From Geothrix terrae (GTDB lineage: Bacteria; Acidobacteriota; Holophagae; Holophagales; Holophagaceae): 64,000 nucleotides of DNA. How positions within the stretch are numbered: the stretch's first letter is position 1; the number at the start of each line of letters is the position of its first letter. The position numbers and the translations under genes were made by a program. Shown piece by piece: positions 8,593-17,329 of the stretch. The notes under the pieces were generated by a model, which had not been told where the DNA came from, did no database searches, and worked only from the letters and a program-made list of their open reading frames with translations. The stretch is from contig NZ_JAKZLA010000001.1 in assembly GCF_022808775.1 (NCBI RefSeq), positions 372,001 to 436,000 of the forward strand, written 5' to 3'.

Positions 8593-9905
8593 CCGACCTA
8601 TCCTCCTTCCCTTTGCTGCAGGCCATGGGCTGGGCGCTGCTCCACAGCCTTTGGCAGGGCCTGCTACTGGTCCTGCTGGCGGCGACAGCGCTCTGGCTGG
8701 CACGGCGGCGGTCCGCGGAACTCCGCTACGCCATCGCGTTCACCACCCTGGGTCTGCTGGTTCTGACCTTCGCGGGAACCCTGATTTGGGTCTCAGCCGG
8801 CGGGGAACCCCTGTCCACGGCCAATGCCGTCTTGATCACCCCCATGGGCGAGGGAGGCAGCTTCGGGGGCTGGGTGTTCCGGCTGCACGCCATTTTCGGT
8901 CTCTGGATCCCTTGGCTGTTTCTGGCCTGGTTCTTGGGGTTCAGCTTCAGGCTCGTGCAGATGGGACATGCCATGACTTGGCTCTACGGGCCCTGTCTCA
9001 ACAGCCTTCAGCCGCCACCCGTCGAATGGCTGACGCGATTCGAGGCCCTGAGGGCACGCACTCGCGTCCAAATTCCGGTCCGTCTTGGGTTGTCCGACCG
9101 GGTGGATTCGCTCGTGGTGCTGGGTTGGCTGAAACCCGTGGTGCTTGTTCCGGCCGCGGCCCTGCTGGTTCTGTCGCCCGAAGCGCTGGAAGCCCTCCTG
9201 GCCCATGAACTGGCTCATGTCCGACGGGGCGATTTCCTTGCGAACCTTGTCCAGACCCTTGCAGAAGCTCTGCTGTTCTATCACCCCGCCGTCTGGTGGC
9301 TCTCCCGGCGCATCCGCCAGGAGCGTGAGCACTGCTGCGATGACGCAGCCGTGAACACCTGCGGTGATCCGATCCTCTACGCCTCCGCCCTCGTCGGGCT
9401 GGAGGAACTCCGATCCCGATCGAACCTGATTCCCGATCTGGCCCCCGCGGCCAGTGGAGGCCACCTCATGCTCCGCATTCAGCGACTGCTCCGTCCCCAT
9501 CCCACCCATGCCACGGGCTCACCTGTGGCCGCGTTCATCCCGGCCCTCCTGCTGGCGACGGCCCTTGGTCTCACCACGCTGTCCGCCACAACCACACCGA
9601 AGCCTGCAACGAGGGTTTCGGATCCCGTGGAGATGGACTTCAAGAAGATCCGCGTCAAGCATCAGCCCGACGCACCCGCCTATCCGCCCGAAGCCAAAGC
9701 CCAACGCATCCAGGGCACCGTCGTGGTGGTCGTCGTCATCGATGCCCAGGGCAAAGTGCAAGACGCCAAGGCCATTTCCGGTCCTCCCGAACTGCATGCC
9801 TGCGCCGTGGGCTATGCCAAGATCTGGGAATTCGAACCCGTCAAGGTGAAGGGCAAGCCTGTGCCCGCGAGGTTCAAGCTCACCATGCCGTTCCGGTTGC
9901 GATGA
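8589..9905 (+). CDS. BlaR1-like M56 membrane metallopeptidase with C-terminal TonB-like domain
   Basis: The N-terminal half has several membrane helices (from about residues 10, 38 and 95) and a cytoplasmic zinc-protease core with HELAHVRRGD near residue 210 plus the downstream EREHCCDDAAV segment typical of M56 enzymes. A further helix near 310-330 leads to an external domain. Here the external domain is a TonB-type C-terminal fold (YPPEAKAQRIQGTVVVVV to FKLTMPF), not a penicillin-binding sensor. In the family the protease inactivates the BlaI repressor on sensing a signal; the TonB-like domain suggests a different signal or partner. It is coupled to blaI through an ATGA overlap. Confidence 0.9.
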   Translation: MTDLSSFPLLQAMGWALLHSLWQGLLLVLLAATALWLARRRSAELRYAIAFTTLGLLVLTFAGTLIWVSAGGEPLSTANAVLITPMGEGGSFGGWVFRLHAIFGLWIPWLFLAWFLGFSFRLVQMGHAMTWLYGPCLNSLQPPPVEWLTRFEALRARTRVQIPVRLGLSDRVDSLVVLGWLKPVVLVPAAALLVLSPEALEALLAHELAHVRRGDFLANLVQTLAEALLFYHPAVWWLSRRIRQEREHCCDDAAVNTCGDPILYASALVGLEELRSRSNLIPDLAPAASGGHLMLRIQRLLRPHPTHATGSPVAAFIPALLLATALGLTTLSATTTPKPATRVSDPVEMDFKKIRVKHQPDAPAYPPEAKAQRIQGTVVVVVVIDAQGKVQDAKAISGPPELHACAVGYAKIWEFEPVKVKGKPVPARFKLTMPFRLR

Positions 9906-9919
9906 GGCATTCCGATCCG

Positions 9920-9953
9920 GGCGCAAAAGGGGCCGGATGGCCCCTTTTGCGCC
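9920..9953. terminator. Strong hairpin terminator after the blaI-blaR pair
   Basis: A 15-bp perfect stem (GGCGCAAAAGGGGCC and its complement) with a four-base loop lies 15 bases after the M56 gene stop. The internal TTTT run gives a terminator-like profile, although the external T tract is weak. It separates the pair from the SCP2 gene. Confidence 0.75.
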
Positions 9954-10046
9954 TTGAGAGAGATCTGAAGGAGCCTGACCTCTGGTAACCGTTGCATGAA
10001 GTCCGAGGGCCCGGCCATGCTCGATCCCACATTCCGAGGTGATCAA

Positions 10047-11261
10047 ATGGCTTTGACGGTGGATGGCATCTTTGCGCTCATGCCTGAACTCTTCCTGCCT
10101 GAGAAGGCACAGGGGCTCACGGTCTCCGTCTACTATCAGGTGACGGGCGAAGGCGGCGGTGACTACACGTGCCTCATCGAGAACGGGGCCTTCTCCCTGA
10201 AGCGGGAGGCCAAACCCGACGCCACCTCCGTGGTGGTGATCGGCGCCGAGGACTGGATCGCCCTGAACGAAGGCAAGCTGGATCCCATGCAGGCCTTCAT
10301 GACCGGCAAGCTCAAAGGCACCGGCGACCTGGGCCTGCTCCAGAAGTTTCCGAAGTTCTTCAAGAAGCCGCAGAAGGAGAGCGGCCCGGTGAAGCCCCTG
10401 AAGGACCTGGTGCCGGCGCGGCTGGCGCTGGCCGGGGCCGGGATCAAGGTGACTGTGGGCGGCGAGAGCTGGGGCGACGGCGCCGAGGTGGCCGGCGACG
10501 AAGCGGCCGTGCGCGCCCTGGTCTGCGGTATCGCCGACCCCGGTCCGGCCCTGCTGGGAGGCCAGCTCCGCTTCTCTGGCGACATGACCGTTCTCCGAAA
10601 GGCGTGGAAGACCTGGTCCCAGGAGCCCGAGATCAGCTTCCCCGACACGCCCGGAGGCAAGGCCCTGGCGACGCTGCGCAAGCGCTACAAGGGCGGCGCC
10701 ACCGGCACCATGGAAGTGAAGGTGGACGGCGTTCCCTACCGCCTGGACTTCAGCCCCGAGGGGCTGTCCGTGCGGCCCGGCGAGGTGGAGGGCGGCGCGG
10801 CGCTGGGCATCTCCGACGCGGACTTCGCGGCCCTCAACGTCGGCAAGCTGAACCTGGTGGCGGCCCTTCTCGGTGGCTCCATCACGGTGAAGGGGGACGT
10901 GAGCCAGGTGGCGTCCTACACGGCCCACTTCGAGGCCGCCGTGAACCCGGCGGAGGCGCTCCTGGAATCCATGCCTGAGCGTTTCAACGCCGAAAAAGCC
11001 GGAGATCTTGAAGCGGCCGTGGGTTACCAGATTGATGACCTGGGCTACACGCTTTTCATCCGGAATGGCGCCTGCATGGTGTTCCCCCGGCTGATGAAAC
11101 CCTGTGATACGCTCCTGAAAGCCAAGGCCGACGACTTCATTGCCATGAGCACCGGAATGCTGAACGCCCAGGAGGCTTTCATGACCGGCAAGATCCAGAT
11201 CGAGGGCGACCCTCTGCTCATGCAGAAGGTCGCGAAGAGCTTCAGGCGCCCGGAAGCCTGA
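10047..11261 (+). CDS. Multi-domain SCP2 sterol-carrier-like protein
   Basis: SCP2 domains are small hydrophobic-cavity folds that bind lipids or acyl-CoAs. This 404-residue protein contains at least three copies. The first (about residues 6-105) and last (about 307-401) share the pattern FALMPELF/LLESMPERF, YTCLIENGA/YTLFIRNGA, WIALNEGKLDPMQAFMTGKLKG/FIAMSTGMLNAQEAFMTGKIQI. A third copy lies near 210-300 (DFAALNVGKLNLVAALLGGSITVKG), and a degenerate partial copy near 125-195 lacks the N-terminal half. The start at 10047 is decided by GAGGTGATC at 10036-10044, an extended match to the anti-Shine-Dalgarno sequence; an earlier ATG at 9996 lacks one. No signal peptide is seen. The ligand is unknown. 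Confidence 0.8.
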   Translation: MALTVDGIFALMPELFLPEKAQGLTVSVYYQVTGEGGGDYTCLIENGAFSLKREAKPDATSVVVIGAEDWIALNEGKLDPMQAFMTGKLKGTGDLGLLQKFPKFFKKPQKESGPVKPLKDLVPARLALAGAGIKVTVGGESWGDGAEVAGDEAAVRALVCGIADPGPALLGGQLRFSGDMTVLRKAWKTWSQEPEISFPDTPGGKALATLRKRYKGGATGTMEVKVDGVPYRLDFSPEGLSVRPGEVEGGAALGISDADFAALNVGKLNLVAALLGGSITVKGDVSQVASYTAHFEAAVNPAEALLESMPERFNAEKAGDLEAAVGYQIDDLGYTLFIRNGACMVFPRLMKPCDTLLKAKADDFIAMSTGMLNAQEAFMTGKIQIEGDPLLMQKVAKSFRRPEA

Positions 11262-11268
11262 GCCTTCC

Positions 11269-11493
11269 ATGACCCCTGCCGCCCCTTCCCGCAAGAAGTC
11301 CCCGGCCCCTAGGCCCGGGAAGGCGGCTGTGGCGACCATCCGCGTGGCCAAGTGCATCGTGCCCTTGCCGGCTCCCAAGCCCAGGGCGAAGGGCTCGGTC
11401 GACCATGAGGAGGATCTGGCGCCGGGGCTGCCCTGCGAAGGGCGCTGCGGGCACTGCCATCACCACCCCTGCCGCCTGCACGGCGCGGTGTGA
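11269..11493 (+). CDS. Small Cys/His-rich protein, hypothetical
   Basis: This 74-residue frame begins eight bases after the SCP2 stop. The N-terminal half is basic and proline-rich. The C-terminus has a dense metal-ligand cluster, CEGRCGHCHHHPCRLHGAV, with four cysteines and four histidines in 17 residues. Codon third positions are GC-rich like the neighbours. There is no good ribosome site, but coupling to the SCP2 gene is possible. The cluster could bind zinc or another metal. The frame lies opposite no other confident gene. I do not recognise a family. Confidence 0.45.
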   Translation: MTPAAPSRKKSPAPRPGKAAVATIRVAKCIVPLPAPKPRAKGSVDHEEDLAPGLPCEGRCGHCHHHPCRLHGAV

Positions 11494-11506
11494 GGGCCAA
11501 TTCCCT

Positions 11507-12262
11507 TCAGGCTCCTTCCCACAAGGTCCGCAGTCGCTGGTAGCCTGCGCGGCTGATGGGGAGGGTCGTGCCGTCGCGGAGGATCGCGTCCCGGTGCTCC
11601 TTGCTGTCCTGCTCAACCCGCACGAGGCGGTCGAGGTTCAGGATGTAGCTGCGGTGGATGCGGATGAAGCGATTCGGATCGAGCTGGGATTCAAGGCTGG
11701 CGAGGGTCTGCTGCTTGAGCAGGCTCCTGCCTTCGGTGCGGAGGAGCACGTAGTCGTCCTGGGCCTGGATCCAATCCAGGCGGTCCAGATGGACCACCGT
11801 CACCTTCGGGCCGTCCTTCACCACGATGCGTTCCAGGGGCCTCCCCTGGCGCGCCGCCGCGGCGAGGTCCGTCGCGGACGGGGCCGGAACCGCGGGCTGA
11901 GCCGCCTGCAGGGCCCGGGCTTTGGCCAGGGCCGCGTCGAAGCGCTCCTTCGAGAAGGGCTTCAGCAGGTAGTCCACCGCATGGGATTCGAAGGCGCGCA
12001 TGGCGTGCTGGTCGTAGGCGGTGACGAAGACCACGGCGGGACGCTTCCCTTCCGCCTCCAGGAGCTCCAGCACTTCGAAGCCGTCCAGCTTGGGCATCTG
12101 GATGTCCAGGAAGACGAGGTCGGGGTGGTGCTCGGCCGCGGCCTTCAATGCCTCGAAGCCGTTGGCGCATTCACCCACCACCTCCACGTCGGGGTGGGCG
12201 GCCAGATGCTCGCGCACCACGGAACGGGCGAGATCCTCGTCGTCGATGATCAGGGCTTTCAT
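11507..12262 (-). CDS. LytTR-family response regulator
   Basis: The N-terminal receiver domain (residues 1-120) has IIDDEDLAR acidic residues, the phospho-acceptor aspartate in LVFLDIQMP and the lysine in YLLKPFSKE. After a linker, a LytTR DNA-binding domain (about 150-251) shows LDWIQAQDDYVLLRTEG and FIRIHRSYILNLDRL. It overlaps the histidine-kinase stop by four bases (ATGA). With the upstream LiaF-type membrane proteins it forms an envelope-stress-type signalling operon; the target genes are not identifiable here. Confidence 0.94.
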   Translation of the reverse strand: MKALIIDDEDLARSVVREHLAAHPDVEVVGECANGFEALKAAAEHHPDLVFLDIQMPKLDGFEVLELLEAEGKRPAVVFVTAYDQHAMRAFESHAVDYLLKPFSKERFDAALAKARALQAAQPAVPAPSATDLAAAARQGRPLERIVVKDGPKVTVVHLDRLDWIQAQDDYVLLRTEGRSLLKQQTLASLESQLDPNRFIRIHRSYILNLDRLVRVEQDSKEHRDAILRDGTTLPISRAGYQRLRTLWEGA

Positions 12263-13323
12263 GGCTCCATCTCCAAAGGGAAGACCAGCGTGACGCGGTG
12301 GAGGCCGTCCTGAGCCGTGGCCTCGAAGCGGGCCCGGTTCCCGAAGCGGCCCAGCAGGCGCTGGCGGACCTGGCGCAACCCGAGCCCCAGACCCTGGGGG
12401 ACCGGAGCGTCGGCATCCAGTGGATTGTCCACCTTCAGCAGGACGTGTCCTTCCACCACCTCCGCGGCCACGGCCAGGGTGCCGCCCTCAGGCAGCGCCG
12501 CGATGCCGTGCTTGATGGCGTTCTCCACCAGCGGCTGCAGCAGCAAGGTGGGCAGGAGCGCCGGTTCAGCGGCGGGATCGATGCGCCAGTCAAGCTTCAG
12601 ACGGGTGCCGAAGCGGATCTGCTCGATGGCCAGGTAGGCCCTCGCCAGATCGAGCTCCTCACGCAGAGCCACCTGGCGGCGCTCGCCCAGGCCCAGGCTG
12701 CGGCGGAGGAAATCCGAAAGCAGCACGCACATCTCCCGGGCCCGTGCGGGATCCACGGCGGTCAGCGCCGACAGGGAGTTCAGGCTGTTGAACAGAAAGT
12801 GGGGATTGAGCTGGGCCCGCAGGGCCTTCAGCTCCGATTCCTGGGCGAGGATCTGGAGCTCGGCTCCTTTCCGCTCGGCTTCCATGGCGCGTTCCTGGGC
12901 CAGCATGAGGTAGCTGAGGGCCACGGAGGCCAGGTAGAGCAGGATGCCCAGGCCCGTGAGCACGGGCAGGGCGATGTCCACGCGGCGGGGCAGGGCGCCA
13001 AGGCCGGGAATCCAGGCCAGGACCCGGGCCAGCAGCCAGGCCAGCCCCGCCCAGATGCTGCCCATGAGCACGGCCGCCAGGCTCCAGGCCGCTCCGTGGG
13101 AGCCCAGCGTCTCCACCCGCTGGCCGAGCGGGAGCGCCCGGCAGAGAAACCAGGCGGACAGGAAGAGGAAGGCCGCGATCAGGCAGAGGGGCAGGGCCAG
13201 GGCGGCGCCCTCCGCCCAGCTCCAGTTCTGGGTCCGGGCGATCCCCATCAGCAGCAGGGCGATGGGGGCCCACCCCAGGAGGTAGGCCCCCAGACGCGCC
13301 CGGTTGGCCAGGAGGGGATGCAT
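12259..13323 (-). CDS. LytS/YehU-type sensor histidine kinase
   Basis: This is a 354-residue membrane kinase. Four or more hydrophobic segments occupy the first 150 residues. They are followed by the His_kinase domain with LRAQLNPHFLFNSLNSLSAL (phospho-acceptor histidine in NPHFLFN) and an ATPase domain with LLQPLVENAIKHGI and GLGLGLRQVRQRL. The start at 13323 shares its A with the TGA of the preceding gene (TGATG), so translation is coupled. It presumably phosphorylates the adjacent LytTR regulator. The input is probably modulated by the co-encoded LiaF-like membrane proteins, an inference from Lia-type systems. Confidence 0.93.
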   Translation of the reverse strand: MHPLLANRARLGAYLLGWAPIALLLMGIARTQNWSWAEGAALALPLCLIAAFLFLSAWFLCRALPLGQRVETLGSHGAAWSLAAVLMGSIWAGLAWLLARVLAWIPGLGALPRRVDIALPVLTGLGILLYLASVALSYLMLAQERAMEAERKGAELQILAQESELKALRAQLNPHFLFNSLNSLSALTAVDPARAREMCVLLSDFLRRSLGLGERRQVALREELDLARAYLAIEQIRFGTRLKLDWRIDPAAEPALLPTLLLQPLVENAIKHGIAALPEGGTLAVAAEVVEGHVLLKVDNPLDADAPVPQGLGLGLRQVRQRLLGRFGNRARFEATAQDGLHRVTLVFPLEMEP

Positions 13324-14033
13324 CAGCTCTTGACCTCGGTTCCGCCGAAGAGGATCAGCCCCGTGATCACCAGGCGGGGCCGGCCTTCCACGGGGGCGGG
13401 CCCGTGATGGGTGCCGTCGTTGAGGGCGCCGGCGATGGCCGTCGCGCGATGGACCACCTCCCACCCGTCCGGCACACGGATCTCCCCGCCGCCGAAGAGC
13501 ACGAAGACGTCGATGCGGGCCTGGCCGTTCTCGATGGCGGCCTGGCGGAGATCCACTTCATAGCCACCGAAGATGGCCGTCAGCTCGCCCCCCTTGAAGG
13601 CCTGGGTGACCACGCGCCGCTTGAAGCCGCCGAAGATGGCCGTGCCCTGGAGGAAGTCGTCGGAGCGGGCCAGCTCGGGCGGGATGCCCCGGCTCTGCTT
13701 GAGAGCCTTGGTGACGATGAGGATGCCGAGGGCCACCACCAGCATGGGACCAAGCGCATCCGCCAGGTGGCCGTGGCCGAAGGTGAAGAGCAGCAGGAAG
13801 GCACCGCCCAGCACGAGGAACCATCCGCCCGTGCTGCTGCCCTGCCGGTCCTGGCGGATCTTGGCGATGCCCACGGCCACCAGCGCCAGCGGCCAGAGCT
13901 TGAAGAGGGTGTGGGCCTGGACGAGGCCGAGGTTGTCCAGGGTGAGCACGAGGCCCGCCACGATGATGGCGACGCCCAGCACCAACTTGGGGCTGAACGG
14001 ACTCGGAGTCCGGGTGTCGTCGGCGGCGTTCAT
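13323..14033 (-). CDS. LiaF-like membrane protein with C-terminal beta domain
   Basis: This is a 236-residue protein. The first half has four short hydrophobic helices (LVLGVAIIVAGLVLTL, LWPLALVAVGI, GGWFLVLGGAFLLLF, LGPMLVVALGILIV). The second half is a repetitive beta-helix-like domain marked by recurring FGG motifs (TAIFGGFKRR, TAIFGGYEVDL, FVLFGGGEIRV, ILFGGTEVKS). This matches the LiaF/DUF5668 family that restrains a partner sensor kinase. It lies directly upstream of the kinase gene and overlaps the preceding gene by four bases. Confidence 0.88.
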   Translation of the reverse strand: MNAADDTRTPSPFSPKLVLGVAIIVAGLVLTLDNLGLVQAHTLFKLWPLALVAVGIAKIRQDRQGSSTGGWFLVLGGAFLLLFTFGHGHLADALGPMLVVALGILIVTKALKQSRGIPPELARSDDFLQGTAIFGGFKRRVVTQAFKGGELTAIFGGYEVDLRQAAIENGQARIDVFVLFGGGEIRVPDGWEVVHRATAIAGALNDGTHHGPAPVEGRPRLVITGLILFGGTEVKS

Positions 14034-14455
14034 GGGTTCACCTGCGTGGATCCGGAATCAGGATCACAGGAATCGGGCTCGGTTGGCGACGGCCGGCGGC
14101 GCCTGCTGCGGCGCGGTGGGCTCCATTGGGGGAACAGGGCGCGGAGTGTGACGATGAGGCCGCCCCACACCAGGAAGACCGGCCACCAGCGTTCCAGGAG
14201 CCCCCAGGGGCCGAACTGGGAGATGAAACCCGCGACGGCGAAACCCAGCCAGATGTGGCCGCGGAGGCTGAGGGGGCCATCCTGGGCCAGGCGGGCGAGA
14301 CCAATGGCGGCCACCGCCAGCGGCCACCAGGCCAGCAGGTGCCAGGCGTCGAACCAGTGGAGGCTGTCCACCAGGAGGATCAGGCCGGCCACGATGACCA
14401 CCAGGCCGAGGACCAGCTTCACGGAAAAGACAGGGGGACGATCCTGGACGTTCAT
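14030..14455 (-). CDS. Small LiaI/LiaF-type membrane protein
   Basis: This is a 141-residue protein with four predicted membrane helices (VKLVLGLVVIVAGLILLV, WWPLAVAAIGLARL, IWLGFAVAGFISQF, WWPVFLVWGGLIV). It resembles the transmembrane half of the next gene and may be its paralogue without the beta domain. The C-terminus is arginine/proline-rich and soluble. The start at 14455 follows AAAGGAG with about eight bases spacing and overlaps the stop of the 37-residue gene upstream. An extension to 14551 would have no family similarity. Confidence 0.82.
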   Translation of the reverse strand: MNVQDRPPVFSVKLVLGLVVIVAGLILLVDSLHWFDAWHLLAWWPLAVAAIGLARLAQDGPLSLRGHIWLGFAVAGFISQFGPWGLLERWWPVFLVWGGLIVTLRALFPQWSPPRRSRRRRPSPTEPDSCDPDSGSTQVNP

Positions 14456-14565
14456 GGGTGGCGCTCCTTTCGGCCGGAACCCGCGGAAAAGCTGAAGGCG
14501 AGCGTGGGCAGCCACAGGGCCAGCCACCACCAGGGGCTGTCGATGAACCATCCCAGCTGGATCAT
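14452..14565 (-). CDS. 37-residue membrane microprotein at the head of the LiaF/LytTR operon
   Basis: This short gene begins at an ATG preceded four bases upstream by a perfect AAGGAGGT (14570-14577). It encodes 37 residues with one tryptophan-rich hydrophobic helix, SPWWWLALWLPTLAFSF, and a basic C-terminus ending GRKERHP. Its TGA overlaps the next gene's ATG by four bases. The strong ribosome site, clean helix and coupling make it a credible small membrane protein, perhaps a regulatory subunit of the LiaF-type system. No family is recognised. Confidence 0.7.
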   Translation of the reverse strand: MIQLGWFIDSPWWWLALWLPTLAFSFSAGSGRKERHP

Positions 14566-14655
14566 GGGCACCTCCTTCCGCATGACCAAGCTACGGGCGT
14601 CCTGACAGGAAACCGGGCCGGGATCGGTGAACGGCGGGTGGGGATCGGCGAGTGG

Positions 14656-15264
14656 TCAAGCCCAGGCGATCGCCCCGCCCCGGCTGCGCTCCCGCCAGGC
14701 GTGGTCGAGGGCGGGACAGAGGTCCGGCGGGCACTCGAAGCGGAGGACGGCCGCGTCTCCCTCGAAGGTCTGGCCGGTCACGGAAGCGGCCGGGAAGGCC
14801 CCCAGCAGGGCGAAGGGCAGGTGGGCCTGGGCCGCGGGGACACGGATCTCCCCGTGGCGGAGAATCCGGACCTCCTCCCAAAGGCCCCGGACTTCGGCTT
14901 CGGCCAGGGCGCCCTGGACGCCCTCCGTATAGGCCCGCACCAGACCGCCGGTGCCGAGCTTGGTACCCCCGTACCAGCGGATGCAGACCGCGATGAGGTC
15001 GGTGGCCTCGGCTCCCTCCAGCACGGCCAGCATGGGCTTCCCGGCCGTGCCGGAGGGTTCGCCGTCATCATCGGCCCCGAAAGCTGCGACCGGGACGCCC
15101 TCCCGCCAGGCGCTGCAGTGATGCGTGGCGTCGAAGTCCCGCTTGCGAAGCAAGGCCAGCACGACAGCCCGGGTTTCAGCGTCAGAGGCGGGATGCAGCT
15201 CCGTGAGGAAGACCGAAGCCTTCTCCCTGAAGCGATGGGTGGCGACCCCGGTCAGACGACGCAT
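14656..15264 (-). CDS. YigZ/IMPACT (UPF0029) family protein
   Basis: This is a 202-residue cytoplasmic protein of the conserved YigZ family, related to eukaryotic IMPACT. Family signatures are SVFLTELHPASD, the DATHHCSAWREG segment, FGADDDGEPSGTAGKPML and CIRWYGGTKLGTGGLVRAY. The C-terminal ferredoxin-like domain (HLPFALLGAFPAA onward) is present but divergent. The molecular function in bacteria is poorly defined; roles in translation or RNA binding have been proposed. It lies 90 bases upstream of the microprotein gene on the same strand. Confidence 0.92.
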   Translation of the reverse strand: MRRLTGVATHRFREKASVFLTELHPASDAETRAVVLALLRKRDFDATHHCSAWREGVPVAAFGADDDGEPSGTAGKPMLAVLEGAEATDLIAVCIRWYGGTKLGTGGLVRAYTEGVQGALAEAEVRGLWEEVRILRHGEIRVPAAQAHLPFALLGAFPAASVTGQTFEGDAAVLRFECPPDLCPALDHAWRERSRGGAIAWA

Positions 15265-15312
15265 GGATCCAGCATGCGAGCGCCTGTGACGCGAATCAAC
15301 AAAGGCGATCCA

Positions 15313-15346
15313 ATTGCGACCGTTCAGTCGTTTTTTACTTATAGTT
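15313..15346 (+). promoter_or_regulatory. Possible fhs promoter
   Basis: In the 108-base gap before fhs, a -35-like TTGCGA (15314-15319) and -10-like TTATAG (15339-15344) flank a T-rich 19-base spacer. This is one of the few AT-rich stretches nearby. The spacing is long, so the assignment is tentative. The fhs start has GAGGAGA just upstream. Confidence 0.35.
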
Positions 15347-15372
15347 GAAGTGGATCTTTTCGAGGAGACGGC

Positions 15373-17280
15373 ATGACCACCGTCACGCGGCCCTTCACGC
15401 CCACGGCCCTGCAGCGCAGAACCCCCGTGCCCTCAGATCTGGACATCGCCCAGGCGGCGACCCTCAAGCCCATCAGCCAGATGGCCGCGGAGCTGGGCCT
15501 CGAGGCGGACGAGTTGGAGCTCTACGGCCCCACCAAGGCCAAGGTGCGGCTGGAGGTGCTGGACCGCCTGAAGGGCCGTCCGGACGGCAAGTACATCGAC
15601 GTCACCGCCATCACCCCGACGCCGTTGGGTGAAGGGAAGACCACGGTCACGGTGGGGCTCAGCCAGGCCCTGGGCGCCCACCTGGGCCAGCGAGTGGTGA
15701 CCTGCATCCGCCAGCCAAGCCAGGGCCCCACCTTCGGCATCAAGGGCGGAGCCGCCGGCGGCGGCTACAGCCAGGTGGTCCCCATGGAGGACTTCAACCT
15801 CCACCTCACCGGGGACATCCACGCCATCACCGCGGCCCACAACCTGTGCGCGGCCGCCATCGACGCCCGCATCCTCCATGAAGCCGGTGCTTCGGACGAG
15901 CAGCTGTTCGAGCGGATTTTCCCGGCGGGAAAATCCGGAAGGAAGTTCCCGCGGTCGCTCCAGCTGCGGTGCGCGAGGCTGGGCATCACCAAGGGGAATC
16001 CCGATGATTTCACCCCGGAGGAGCGCCGTCGCGTCTGCCGGCTGGACCTGGACCCCGCCGCCATCACCTGGCGCCGCATCCTGGACACCAGCGACCGGTT
16101 CCTGCGAGGCGTGACCGTGGGGCGGGGCGAGGAAGAGCAGGGCTTCGCCCGCGAAACGGGCTTCGACATCTCTGTGGCCAGCGAGATCATGGCCGTCCTG
16201 GCCCTCACCACGGGTCTCCAGGACATGCGGCGCAGGCTTGGAAGCATGGTGGTGGGCCTCGATCGCCAGGGGCACGCGGTGACCGCGGAGGATCTGGGCG
16301 TGGCCGGCGCCATGACCGTGCTCATGAAGGACGCGCTGAAGCCGAACCTCATGCAGACGCTCGAGGGCACGCCCGTGTTCGTGCATGCGGGCCCCTTCGC
16401 CAATATCGCGCACGGAAACAGCTCCATCCTGGCCGATCAGATCGCCCTCAAGCTGGCGGACTACGTGGTCACCGAATCGGGCTTCGGCGCCGACATGGGC
16501 ATGGAGAAGTTCTTCGACATCAAATGTCGCGTTTCGGGGTTGAAGCCCGACGCCGTGGTGCTGGTGGCCACCGTGCGCGCCCTCAAGATGCACGGCGGCG
16601 GGCCCAAGGTGGTGGCGGGGAAGCCGCTGGATCCGGTCTACGTGGATGAGAATCTCGATCTGCTCCGCCAGGGGCTGCCGAACCTGCTGCACCACATCCG
16701 CATCGCACGGAAGTTCGGTGTGCCCGTGGTGGTGGCGGTGAACGGCTTCGCCACGGACAGCCCCGCGGAACTGGACCTGGTGCGCCGGGCCTCGCTGGAG
16801 AGCGGCGCGGAGGATGCGGTGGTCTGCCGGAACTGGGCCCTGGGCGGGGAAGGGGCCCTGGATCTGGGTCGGGCCGTCATGCGCGTCTGCGAGCGGTCTT
16901 CGGAGTTCCGTTTCCTCTACGGCGTGGACGAACCCATCAAGCAGAAGATCGAGGCCATCGCCACGGAGGTCTATGGTGCCGACGGCGTGGACTACACGCC
17001 GGAGGCCGAAGCGAAGATCGAAGCCTACACGCGGCTCGGCTACGACCGCCTGCCCATCTGCATGGCCAAGACCCACCTGAGCCTGAGCCATGACCCGGCC
17101 CTGAAGGGCGTCCCCACGGGCTTCCGCATCCCGGTCAGGGATGTCCGCCTCAGCGCCGGAGCCGGATTCCTCTACCCGCTGCTGGGCAAGATGGCCACCA
17201 TGCCCGGCCTCCCCACGAGGCCCGGCTTCTATGATGTGGACATCGATCCGGATACGGGCCGCGTGGTGGGGCTGTTCTGA
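15373..17280 (+). CDS. fhs: Formate--tetrahydrofolate ligase
   Basis: It makes 10-formyl-THF from formate, THF and ATP, feeding one-carbon metabolism or acetogenic-type formate assimilation. The ATP site [16 protein letters not shown] is near residue 75. Family blocks include [22 protein letters not shown] split across 115-140, [19 protein letters not shown] near 350 and [19 protein letters not shown] near 370. At 635 residues it is somewhat longer than the typical 555-560. The excess lies in the N-terminus and an insertion around residues 180-210 ([20 protein letters not shown]). No folD or other folate genes adjoin it. Confidence 0.95.
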   Translation: MTTVTRPFTPTALQRRTPVPSDLDIAQAATLKPISQMAAELGLEADELELYGPTKAKVRLEVLDRLKGRPDGKYIDVTAITPTPLGEGKTTVTVGLSQALGAHLGQRVVTCIRQPSQGPTFGIKGGAAGGGYSQVVPMEDFNLHLTGDIHAITAAHNLCAAAIDARILHEAGASDEQLFERIFPAGKSGRKFPRSLQLRCARLGITKGNPDDFTPEERRRVCRLDLDPAAITWRRILDTSDRFLRGVTVGRGEEEQGFARETGFDISVASEIMAVLALTTGLQDMRRRLGSMVVGLDRQGHAVTAEDLGVAGAMTVLMKDALKPNLMQTLEGTPVFVHAGPFANIAHGNSSILADQIALKLADYVVTESGFGADMGMEKFFDIKCRVSGLKPDAVVLVATVRALKMHGGGPKVVAGKPLDPVYVDENLDLLRQGLPNLLHHIRIARKFGVPVVVAVNGFATDSPAELDLVRRASLESGAEDAVVCRNWALGGEGALDLGRAVMRVCERSSEFRFLYGVDEPIKQKIEAIATEVYGADGVDYTPEAEAKIEAYTRLGYDRLPICMAKTHLSLSHDPALKGVPTGFRIPVRDVRLSAGAGFLYPLLGKMATMPGLPTRPGFYDVDIDPDTGRVVGLF

Positions 17281-17329
17281 CCGTGCGTGGCAGGGAACGG
17301 AACCGGCCGCTCCACCAGACCCCAGCCCT

